Positions 1 to 5,933 of a stretch of 6,219 nucleotides of DNA are shown piece after piece. The notes beneath the pieces were generated by a model. That model searched no databases. It was not told the origin of the DNA and saw only the letters and a list, made by a program, of their open reading frames with translations. The DNA comes from Rickettsiales bacterium. GTDB lineage: Bacteria; Pseudomonadota; Alphaproteobacteria; Rickettsiales; UBA1997. The translations under genes were made by a program, and so were the position numbers. Position 1 is the stretch's first letter. Every line of letters begins with the position of its first letter. The stretch spans positions 1 through 6,219 of the forward strand of contig JAITBB010000046.1 in the NCBI GenBank assembly GCA_031283795.1, written 5' to 3'.

Positions 1-161
1 AGATAAAATCCACTTTCCTCCACCAATGGACAAATAATACTCCCTAGAAATTTCAAAATCAAGTACAGAGTGGAACCTACAGCTATTATTGTATTTCCCC
101 TCGTACACCTAACTAATTCCGCTCTAAATTCTGCTAGACCGTTGGCCGGTGAATTACCCAT
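1..161 (-). CDS. N-terminal part of an unrecognised membrane protein, cut by the window edge
   Basis: An open frame of 53 codons runs leftward off the window from ATG at 161-159. The start is chosen because a full GGAGG lies 7 bases upstream; the same frame is open further up, to a TGA near 250, so an earlier ATG at 215-213 is possible but has no comparable site. The protein begins MGNSPANGLAEFRAEL, has basic residues at 18 and 21, and then one hydrophobic stretch at about residues 24-47, so it is probably a membrane protein anchored near its N-terminus. The order EF, RGN, AVG, then a hydrophobic helix ending near a proline faintly recalls the first helix of the mechanosensitive channel MscL, but the spacing between RGN and AVG is one residue short and the second half is not visible, so I do not assign it. 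It is divergent from the porin-like gene at 679. Confidence 0.6.
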   Translation of the reverse strand, partial: MGNSPANGLAEFRAELVRCTRGNTIIAVGSTLYLILKFLGSIICPLVEESGFY

Positions 162-168
162 CTCTACT

Positions 169-173
169 CCTCC
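169..173 (-). promoter_or_regulatory. Strong Shine-Dalgarno site for the leftward gene
   Basis: Read on the minus strand this is GGAGG, fully complementary to the 16S rRNA 3' end, with 7 bases between it and the ATG at 161-159. It is the best ribosome binding site in the window and is the main reason for choosing that start. Confidence 0.65.
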
Positions 174-293
174 ACTGTAACCGAACCTTGGAGGAGAAAG
201 AACACGACATACCATGTCTTCTACAGTTATCTTCAGAGTATTTCACGGACTTTGAGCTCCCAACCACTCAGCTTAAAATGGAAAGTCCAAAAC

Positions 294-312
294 CACATCC
301 TCCTCTGGTAAT
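294..312 (-). repeat. Diverged 19-base direct repeat, copy 1
   Basis: This matches the segment at 580-598 at 16 of 19 bases in the same orientation, 286 bases away. The three mismatches fall at positions 7, 10 and 13, exactly three apart. Read on the minus strand both copies encode LPE(D/E)DV, but in different frames of the window because 286 is not a multiple of three. Confidence 0.45.
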
Positions 313-532
313 GCTATGACTCCATGGCAGCGGTACTGTCATGGTCCTCCGGCACCAGCAATCCTCCGGTTAGATCCGGAACATCGAACTGCCCTATATA
401 ATAATGGTTATTTATCACATATCCTTGGCATCATATAGAGAGGAATTACACGCCTATTGCCTCTCCTATTCCGAAAACCATTCCCTTCTCTTTCACAAGT
501 AGCAGGACCCATCTTTAGCAATCTGTCCTAGG

Positions 533-572
533 ATGGGCATCACTACGCCCTAGAACAGAGAATCCTGCCCAT
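533..572. repeat. Inverted repeat with 7-base arms
   Basis: ATGGGCA at 533-539 and TGCCCAT at 566-572 are perfect inverted arms separated by 26 bases. There is no following T-run, so a simple intrinsic terminator is unlikely. It lies about 105 bases upstream of the porin-like start and could be a stem in a leader RNA, an operator, or chance. Confidence 0.3.
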
Positions 573-579
573 GGAGCAG

Positions 580-598
580 CACATCATCTTCGGGTAAT
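580..598 (-). repeat. Diverged 19-base direct repeat, copy 2
   Basis: This is the partner of 294-312. On the minus strand it reads LPEDDV inside the 26-codon frame at 630-550. The flanks of the two copies do not align by eye, so any duplicated unit is either short or strongly decayed. Confidence 0.45.
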
Positions 599-678
599 TT
601 CATAAATAATTGTCTTCGGAACGTTGACATTATACAAATATAACCGATGCTTGCAACACTATTTGAAACGGTGAAACC

Positions 679-1857
679 ATGAAACTTGGGTTGAAACTGC
701 GAGATTCCCTGCCGATCGTGACTCTCTGTATAGGGGCTCTAGTGCTCCACTGTACCGGAGATGGCGGGATAGCTTTGGGAAAATCAGATGTCGACAACGC
801 AATCGCTAGCACGGAGAGAAATTATCCACGAATCGAGGGAAGTATATTTTTCAAGTATAGCTTTGACTCTCTACTAGATGATAATGATGGTAGAGACGAC
901 GACAGGAGGATGAAATCCCTCATGGAAGTCTACGAAAATTCCAGATTCTACTTCACGGAGAATTTTCTGCTGTACGCAAACATTGCCCTGCGCCCTGTAT
1001 CTCCCAGAGAAAATCACGGCGACGAGGGATACACCCAGAGAAAGCACTATTTTTTTAGAGGCTATGGTCTCCTAGTCGAAGAAATTGACATCGAGTACAG
1101 GGAGGAGCGGTTCCTGTTCGGTGTGGGTAAGTTTAATCCAACGTTTAGCTATGCACTAAAGAATAAGTACTATGGCATCGATGGAACCAGAATACTCAGT
1201 AGTTACCAACTCTACGAGAAAGTTGGTTTCTACACAGCAATGATTTTGCCGATGCTCACCGCTAGGATTAATTTCTTCCGTAATGACACAACGTTCCTGA
1301 GCAATAGTCTGATAAATGATAGGGGGAGATACAATCTGGAAAATGACATTGGCAATGTGCCAAACATCCTGGAAAATTTCTCAATTACCGTTGATTTTCC
1401 TGTCCTGGACAACAATAAGTTCAACTTTGGATTTAGAAAACTGGCAACAAAGGACTCGAACAAAAAATCCGAATTTGGCTTCGTCGCTGGTCTGGAATGT
1501 CTCTTCGAAGAAACCCGAGAGACCCTAGGCGCTGCACCGGCAATAGAGTTTGTGGCACTGCACAACTATGGTGGAGAGACAGCAAATAATACGTTCTTTA
1601 TACTGGCCAATATGCCATTCTTCTACGACAAATGGAACTTTGGTCTAGCCTGGAGTGGCAAGATATTTAAAGGTGACCGATGGAAGGTTTCGCAGATCTT
1701 TCAGGGCAGCATCGACTACACATTTCAAAATGGCCTTGCAATTGACTTCTCCAGGAAATACGAGGTTGGTCACCACAGCAATTCCGATGGGAAGATCCAA
1801 AAGGATAAGTTCAGCTCCTGGGGAGTGGGATTATCCTATCTGCTAAAGTTTGAATAG
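679..1857 (+). CDS. Exported outer-membrane beta-barrel (porin-like) protein
   Basis: The 392-residue product begins with a basic n-region (MKLGLKLR) and a hydrophobic core at about residues 11-23, consistent with a Sec signal peptide; a possible cleavage site is after A32, but this is uncertain. C25 lies after VLH, which is a poor lipobox, so a lipoprotein is unlikely. The mature part is rich in alternating aromatic/polar stretches ending in aromatic residues, typical of beta strands, and the last strand (WGVGLSYLLKFE) ends with the near-terminal Phe used as a barrel-assembly signal. GVGKFNPTF at 148-156, followed by YGIDGT, and DTTFLSNSLINDRGR at 203-217 match my memory of hypothetical alphaproteobacterial porin-like barrels; the substrate is unknown. 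GGTGA five bases before the ATG can pair with 16S rRNA. The TAG stop overlaps the GTG start of the ComEC gene, so the two are probably co-translated. Confidence 0.75.
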   Translation: MKLGLKLRDSLPIVTLCIGALVLHCTGDGGIALGKSDVDNAIASTERNYPRIEGSIFFKYSFDSLLDDNDGRDDDRRMKSLMEVYENSRFYFTENFLLYANIALRPVSPRENHGDEGYTQRKHYFFRGYGLLVEEIDIEYREERFLFGVGKFNPTFSYALKNKYYGIDGTRILSSYQLYEKVGFYTAMILPMLTARINFFRNDTTFLSNSLINDRGRYNLENDIGNVPNILENFSITVDFPVLDNNKFNFGFRKLATKDSNKKSEFGFVAGLECLFEETRETLGAAPAIEFVALHNYGGETANNTFFILANMPFFYDKWNFGLAWSGKIFKGDRWKVSQIFQGSIDYTFQNGLAIDFSRKYEVGHHSNSDGKIQKDKFSSWGVGLSYLLKFE

Positions 1858-3872
1858 TGGGTCTCTCCGGAGTTCTAGGAAAACTAAAAGAACAGTTTTA
1901 CGAGGACAAAAGCAGCCATATTCTTTGGTTGCCAGTGTTTTTCACTATTGGAGTTTTTCTGAGGTTCAACAGCTGTATTGCCCCCGCTCTCGTGCTATTC
2001 CTTTTTCTAGTCAGTCTAATCTCAACCGTGGCTCAGAGAGACTCAAATCTAGGAATTATCTTCATAATTTTTACGTTCTTTTTCCTTGGATTCCTGAGAG
2101 CTGACAGGCATATAGCTCGGTACGATTTTCCTATGGTGAAATATAACCTTGGCAGGGTTCTGATCTATGGTGACATAGAGAACGAGGTAGTGAGTATCAC
2201 AAAGGATGGGAGGCGGCTGAAATATATCATAGTCAGTGTAGATAGAATTGAAGCTATAAACAAAAACAGCGCCTTCGCCAGAGATGGAAACTTCAAACCT
2301 CCCAGAAAGGTTAGAATCAGACTTCAGAATCCAGAGGAGGAGGTAGCACTTGGTTCGGCCTTGGTGGAAGCAAACCTGATACCGATAGAGAGCAAAAAAT
2401 TCAGCTCCGACTTTGATCTTCAAATGTACTTCTACTTCAAGAAAATTGGCGCTACGGGCTACGGTGGACTGGTAGGAAAACGGACGGACAGCAGCGATGG
2501 CCAGAGAAAAATGACCATCGGGCAGGCGATCAGCAGATTCCGTATAAATATGGCGATGCGCATAATGTCAGTCCGAAAAGGTCTCTCAACAAATATGATA
2601 GCAACCATCCTGACGGGTCATAGGGGTCTGGTGGACAAGCATCTTATGAAACTGATAAATAATCTGGGACTGGCCAGCACACTATCAATTTCCAGTGTGC
2701 ATATGCTTATTCTCTCTCAGATTATCCTAGTTATACTGAAGGAAACTCTATTCAAATCCAGCCAATTGATTCTGAGGTTCAACGTCTATAGAATCTCAGC
2801 CCTCGTTTCGCTTCTGATAAATTCTCTCTACTATCTGGTTAGCGGATTTTCCATATCGACAACCCGGGCCTACATAATAAATGTAATAGGTCTTATGAGC
2901 ATAATACTGGGCAGATTTAATAGCCCGGTGAGATCAGTAATGTTCGCCATGTTCGCCATGATCTTTGTGAGACCAGACTTGCTCTTTAGGATTGGTTTCT
3001 ACATGTCCTTCATTTCGTCTCTGGTGATGATAGCCTTTGTGGACTATTACTATATCCACGGAGCTGTGGATCGGATGTATTTCAGGAGTGGGCTCCTAGA
3101 GAATCTCAAGGTTAGCTTTATAATATCACTTCTCATAGAGATAGCCGTGGCACCACTGGAAATATACAGCTTTAATACCTTTAGTTTCTATAAAATTCCG
3201 GCGGCCTTGATTATAAACCCAATCATCACCTTTATAGTTATACCGGCTGCTCTGTTGTCCGTCCTACTCTATCCACTGCGGGCCGAATTTCTTCTGATTT
3301 ACCCATTGTCCTACGTGGTCGACGTAATTGTATTTGTGATAAAATTTTTTGGTGGACTAGCAAAATCTGTACTGTATGTCCAATCTCCTCCGATTGGCAT
3401 AGTGGTCGTAATAGTGATCGGCATACTCTGGATTTCTCTCTGGACCAGAGGTTGGAGAAAATTTGGTCTACTCCTGTACCTATTTGGGATACTATCCATA
3501 GTACTGGAGAAGAAGCCAGATATGATCGTAGACAATATTGATAAAATAGTCATATTTTTTGATGAGAAGAATAGAGCCCATGCCTATGGGTCAGCCCGGA
3601 GACGGATAATAAACATTGTGAATAGATTTGGGAAAAATGAGTACAGGGATCTCTCTAGAGAAAAACAGGATTCCTGCATAACCGCTAAGACGGTAAGCTG
3701 CAGCCGAATCTCAGTTGGCGTGAACTCGATAGAATTCTATAAAAATGGGCGAAGTCTAAGTATCTCTCAGGGAAAATATTTTCGCATAGGGAAGGGAGAG
3801 TCAGATTTTACTATAGTATCCACAAAGAATCCCAGTCGTAGTGGCCCATGGTTTAATGGCTGTAAAAAATAA
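1857..3872 (+). CDS. comEC: ComEC/Rec2-family DNA-uptake membrane channel
   Basis: ComEC forms the inner-membrane channel that carries single-stranded DNA into the cytoplasm during natural transformation. In this 671-residue protein, hydrophobic helices lie at about 22-80. A soluble region at about 90-200 follows, where the family has its OB-fold (DUF4131). The Competence domain is at about 245-530: ILTGHRGLVD (251-260) and LSISSVHM (276-283) match the family's GDR-type and ISGLH motifs, with H282 kept but the usual Gly replaced by Ser280. FSISTTRAYI (331-340) and FYMSFISSLVMI (381-392) also fit. There is no HxHxDH metallo-beta-lactamase domain; instead a soluble tail (about 555-671) resembles the C-terminal region I associate with alphaproteobacterial ComEC. 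The start is GTG, within the TAGTG overlap with the barrel gene, and no clear Shine-Dalgarno precedes it, which suggests translational coupling. Confidence 0.88.
   Translation: MGLSGVLGKLKEQFYEDKSSHILWLPVFFTIGVFLRFNSCIAPALVLFLFLVSLISTVAQRDSNLGIIFIIFTFFFLGFLRADRHIARYDFPMVKYNLGRVLIYGDIENEVVSITKDGRRLKYIIVSVDRIEAINKNSAFARDGNFKPPRKVRIRLQNPEEEVALGSALVEANLIPIESKKFSSDFDLQMYFYFKKIGATGYGGLVGKRTDSSDGQRKMTIGQAISRFRINMAMRIMSVRKGLSTNMIATILTGHRGLVDKHLMKLINNLGLASTLSISSVHMLILSQIILVILKETLFKSSQLILRFNVYRISALVSLLINSLYYLVSGFSISTTRAYIINVIGLMSIILGRFNSPVRSVMFAMFAMIFVRPDLLFRIGFYMSFISSLVMIAFVDYYYIHGAVDRMYFRSGLLENLKVSFIISLLIEIAVAPLEIYSFNTFSFYKIPAALIINPIITFIVIPAALLSVLLYPLRAEFLLIYPLSYVVDVIVFVIKFFGGLAKSVLYVQSPPIGIVVVIVIGILWISLWTRGWRKFGLLLYLFGILSIVLEKKPDMIVDNIDKIVIFFDEKNRAHAYGSARRRIINIVNRFGKNEYRDLSREKQDSCITAKTVSCSRISVGVNSIEFYKNGRSLSISQGKYFRIGKGESDFTIVSTKNPSRSGPWFNGCKK
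2940..2957 (+). repeat. Perfect tandem 9-base repeat inside comEC
   Basis: ATGTTCGCC occurs twice back to back, encoding MFAMFA within a transmembrane stretch at about residues 362-367. Since the unit is a multiple of three, slippage would add or remove MFA without breaking the frame. Confidence 0.7.
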
Positions 3873-3884
3873 TCTATCTGTGTC

Positions 3885-4223
3885 CTAGCCATCATAGCCC
3901 ATTATGTGTACATGGAAGTGGTATATAACCTGCCCGGCATCGTCGCCACAATTTGTAACAATCCTGTAGGACTTTAGGCCTAGGTCACCAGCCACTTTTC
4001 TAGCAGTTTTGAAAAAATACGCCATCTCCTCGTCCGAGGCCTTTGCCGCGAAGTCATGGAAGGAGACATATTTTTCCTTTGGAACCAATAGGACATGCAC
4101 AGGAGACTTGGGGTCTATGTCATAGAAACACAGGACTCTGTCATCTTCATATACTTTGTTACATGGAAGAGAGCCATCTATAATCTTCCAGAAAACATTG
4201 TTACTGTCATATTTTCTTTGCAT
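3885..4223 (-). CDS. hinT: HinT-like HIT-family nucleotide hydrolase
   Basis: HIT proteins of this branch hydrolyse nucleoside phosphoramidates and aminoacyl-adenylates in the cytoplasm, usually as homodimers. The product here has 112 residues. The family pattern is clear: NNVFWKIIDGSLPCNKVYED (8-27), then YDIDPKSPVHVLLVPK (34-49), the Asn/Gly-containing loop near 91-97, and the histidine triad YHFHVHIMG with H102, H104 and H106; H104 is in the position of the catalytic nucleophile. The ATG at 4223-4221 is chosen because family members begin only a few residues before the NNVF region; an in-frame ATG at 4253-4251 would add 10 residues (MALGYEIFLK). Neither has a clear Shine-Dalgarno. The protein ends four residues after the triad block, shorter than E. 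coli HinT, which has a C-terminal tail. It converges on comEC with 12 bases between the stops. Confidence 0.92.
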   Translation of the reverse strand: MQRKYDSNNVFWKIIDGSLPCNKVYEDDRVLCFYDIDPKSPVHVLLVPKEKYVSFHDFAAKASDEEMAYFFKTARKVAGDLGLKSYRIVTNCGDDAGQVIYHFHVHIMGYDG

Positions 4224-4264
4224 TTTTAAAAAAATTTCGTAACCTAAAGCCATGTTAATATTTA

Positions 4265-4270
4265 ATTATA
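4265..4270 (-). promoter_or_regulatory. Possible -10 element for the HIT gene
   Basis: On the minus strand this reads TATAAT, a perfect -10 hexamer, in an AT-rich stretch between the divergent HIT and TPR-like genes. Transcription starting about 7 bases downstream would give a leader of about 35 bases before the ATG at 4223, and almost none before the ATG at 4253. I see no good -35 hexamer at 16-18 bases spacing, so support is weak. Confidence 0.25.
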
Positions 4271-4273
4271 GGG
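4270..4273 (+). promoter_or_regulatory. Ribosome binding site deciding the TPR-like gene start
   Basis: AGGG lies 5 bases before the ATG at 4279. The alternative in-frame ATG at 4252 has only AT-rich sequence and the tail of the HIT upstream region before it, so 4279 is preferred. Confidence 0.45.
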
Positions 4274-4278
4274 ATGCA

Positions 4279-4932
4279 ATGGCAAGGGATTCGGATAATT
4301 TCATAAATGAGCTAAAATTCGATGAGCTGAAGGAAAGCGGCAAAAAATTTTTATTAAAATATTATACATATATAGTAGTAGTCATAGTTGCTCTGGTGGG
4401 ATTCTTCACTGCCAGATTTTCCCTAAGGAACATGGAAAAAAGTAGAATAGAAAGATATAATGAACGAATATTTCTAGGGACCTCTTCGGGAAAACCCATC
4501 GCGGAACTGGAGAAGATATACAGAGATGAGTCGATCCCGTCCGTGTCCAAGACCTTCAGTGGCCTCAGTCTGATTGGAGAATATATAAAGAGTCAGCGCT
4601 ATGAAAGAGTAGTAGAGATATATGAAGATATCTTCACCAGAGAAAAGGATGTATATCTAAAGTACTACGCCGGACTCAATCTGCTGATTGTAAGGCTAAA
4701 TGAGGAAAAGCCTGATGTGGATAAAATAAGTATCCTATTTTCCAAACTAGAGAATGGAGATAATCCACTCCTGAATCTTGTGATAGAACAGAAGGCTCTA
4801 TTCTTTATAAAACAGAAAAAATATGACCAGGCTGCAGAGATCATTAGGAATCTTCTAAAGAGAGGTGATATTGACAGTAATTTCAGGGAGAGACTGGGTA
4901 GATATCTAGACTTCTCACAGAGGAGACTCTAG
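4279..4932 (+). CDS. Membrane-anchored TPR-like protein (YfgM-type)
   Basis: The 217-residue product has a short cytoplasmic N-terminus (1-27, charged), one transmembrane helix at about 29-44 (YTYIVVVIVALVGFF), and then a helical domain predicted to lie on the periplasmic side. Helix pairs that look like degenerate TPR units are visible at about 94-124 (ending YERVVEIYEDIF) and 170-198 (FFIKQKKYDQAAEIIRNLL). This layout and length match YfgM-like proteins, which in other Proteobacteria associate with the SecYEG translocon and periplasmic chaperones; alphaproteobacterial members are usually annotated only as TPR proteins. The function here is inference from architecture. The start at 4279 is preferred over 4252 because of the AGGG five bases upstream and because the extra nine residues (MLIFNYRDA) would begin inside the divergent promoter region. 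The next gene starts 65 bases downstream on the same strand. Confidence 0.72.
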   Translation: MARDSDNFINELKFDELKESGKKFLLKYYTYIVVVIVALVGFFTARFSLRNMEKSRIERYNERIFLGTSSGKPIAELEKIYRDESIPSVSKTFSGLSLIGEYIKSQRYERVVEIYEDIFTREKDVYLKYYAGLNLLIVRLNEEKPDVDKISILFSKLENGDNPLLNLVIEQKALFFIKQKKYDQAAEIIRNLLKRGDIDSNFRERLGRYLDFSQRRL

Positions 4933-4997
4933 AAATCAGCTGATCTGTAGAATAGCGAGGCTTTTGTGTATCTCTGTTCCAATGAAAAGAGTGGCCC

Positions 4998-5927
4998 GTG
5001 TTAGAACATGTAGGTAGCACACATCTGTTGAGTTGGTTGGTCATGTTTCTGGTCATGGCTATCACTATAGATAACAATCTACCACGAACCAGAGGGCTAC
5101 TGGTCTGCGCCTATGAAAGACACTGGACAAAATGGCAGGCATTTCTATATTTTGCTGCCATTTTTGTGGCTAACACACTCTTTTCCCGGTTCGGCGGTGG
5201 AGATGCCTTCCGAGGAACCCATTTGGGAATTTCAAACTATCTAGTTCTGCTACTGCCAGTTGTGCTATGGCTGTCCTCCCTGGTTCATATCCCGCTGAGT
5301 CTGACATTCCTGGTCCAATCAATGTTTGCCAGAGAAAATTTGATCCCCAGGATGCTACCAGGAGCAGCTGTGAACTATTTTCTGTCCCTTGCGTTTTCAC
5401 TGGTCTTCTGGAGTCTTATGGAGATGGAGTCTGTAAAAAATACATTCGAACTGGCCGATGACTTCTGGTTCATGGTTCTCAGGATTTTCACTGGAGTACT
5501 ATGGTACAACCTGTTTAGCGCCTTTGCACCAAATTTTGCCGCATTCCTGCCGGAAAAATCTAGTGGCCAGAGCGTGACAATATTTCTGTTTTCTGGGCTT
5601 ACCATATTGTTCTCTAGCATTCAGCACATCACTAGTCATTCGGAAAAACACCTAAATACGGATACTGGGCAGGATATTAGATTTCAGGCTCTGTTTAATG
5701 TTATGTACACCGTCGTGATGCTGATGCTTGCCAACCTAAACGGTGCCATACCAATAATAACGCCGTGGATAACCGCCGGTCTCAGCACTGGTACAAAAAT
5801 GGTTCTTGATAATCGTGGGGGAATGGTTAAATTTAGGATCTTCCTAGAGAAAATAACCAGAGATCTCTGTAAAATTTTTGTTGGAACGGTGGTTGCCATG
5901 GTTTTTGTTGACACAATTAGGACATAA
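4998..5927 (+). CDS. Multi-spanning membrane protein of unknown function, upstream of the hydrogenase
   Basis: I do not recognise this 309-residue protein. About eight hydrophobic segments are visible, at roughly 9-24, 47-63, 80-108 (possibly two), 121-141, 157-181, 192-208, 232-265 (broken by GAIP at 249-252) and 291-306, so it is an inner-membrane protein, perhaps a transporter. A loop after the 192-208 helix carries H210, H214 and H218, spaced four apart. The start is GTG at 4998; an in-frame TGA lies at 4983-4985 and no other start sits between, with GAG at 4989-4991 as a weak ribosome binding site. The in-frame ATG at 5043 is possible but would cut into the first helix. The stop is 6 bases before the hydrogenase ATG, so the two are very likely co-transcribed, which makes a role beside hydrogen metabolism (ion or metabolite transport, or membrane anchoring) a reasonable guess but no more. 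Confidence 0.75.
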   Translation: MLEHVGSTHLLSWLVMFLVMAITIDNNLPRTRGLLVCAYERHWTKWQAFLYFAAIFVANTLFSRFGGGDAFRGTHLGISNYLVLLLPVVLWLSSLVHIPLSLTFLVQSMFARENLIPRMLPGAAVNYFLSLAFSLVFWSLMEMESVKNTFELADDFWFMVLRIFTGVLWYNLFSAFAPNFAAFLPEKSSGQSVTIFLFSGLTILFSSIQHITSHSEKHLNTDTGQDIRFQALFNVMYTVVMLMLANLNGAIPIITPWITAGLSTGTKMVLDNRGGMVKFRIFLEKITRDLCKIFVGTVVAMVFVDTIRT

Positions 5928-5933
5928 ATATTT

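Larger units (their letters stand above)
276..630 (-). pseudogene. Possible decayed coding sequence, family unknown
   Basis: On the minus strand, three blocks read like protein. The first is 26 codons from ATG 630-628 to TAG 552-550, containing FMKLPEDDVLLHGQ. The second is an open stretch at 430-317 of 38 codons, containing GQFDVPDLTGGLLVPEDHD, which ends in TAG. The third is an open stretch at 338-276, containing VIALPEEDVVLDFPF, which ends in TAA. The second and third overlap and could be joined by one frameshift. The blocks share a PE(D/E) theme, and the best-matching pair differs only at every third base, which favours former coding sequence over random sequence. Against it: the blocks are short, I recognise no family, and the region could equally be a leader or regulatory region that happens to have open stretches. 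Confidence 0.25.
162..678. other. Long divergent intergenic region with no intact gene
   Basis: About 517 bases separate the leftward gene from the porin-like gene. Neither strand has a convincing intact frame and I see no tRNA, rRNA or known small-RNA signature. Base composition (about 45% GC) is like that of the genes, unlike a typical AT-rich spacer. The minus strand carries several protein-like stretches in different frames (described separately), the plus strand is pyrimidine-rich, and there is a short diverged direct repeat and an inverted repeat. Promoters for both flanking genes must lie here, but I found no well-spaced -35/-10 pair on either strand. Confidence 0.55.

Noticed and set aside
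12..21. Minus-strand GGAGGAAAGT, resembling the 5' conserved part of RNase P RNA
   Set aside because: The match is only ten bases, does not continue into the expected CCGGGCT, and lies within the open frame of the leftward gene.
397..402. Plus-strand TATAAT in the divergent region
   Set aside because: It is a perfect hexamer but has no -35-like partner at 16-18 bases and is nearly 280 bases from the next start; AT-rich chance is likely.
624..629. TTGACA as a -35 box for the porin-like gene
   Set aside because: No acceptable -10 hexamer lies 16-18 bases downstream; the TATAAC-like sequence at 639-644 is only 9 bases away.
630..812. Minus-strand open frame across the start of the porin-like gene
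   Set aside because: It overlaps the well-supported signal-peptide coding region in antisense and its product has no recognisable features.
2049..2423. 124-codon minus-strand frame inside comEC
   Set aside because: It is an antisense shadow of a strongly supported coding region, with no start signal or family resemblance.
3856..3892. ATGGCT/AGCCAT inverted arms spanning the comEC and HIT stops as a bidirectional terminator
   Set aside because: The stem is only 6 base pairs with a 25-base loop and no adjacent T-run on either strand.
4935..4944. Perfect palindrome ATCAGCTGAT after the TPR-like gene
   Set aside because: It has no loop and no T-run, so it is not a terminator; ten-base palindromes are expected by chance at this scale and nothing else marks it as an operator.
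679..5927. Absence of TGA stops in the five closed genes, suggesting UGA recoding
   Set aside because: Five genes are too few, all use TGG for Trp and are complete under the standard code, and the broken frames upstream also contain TAA and TAG.
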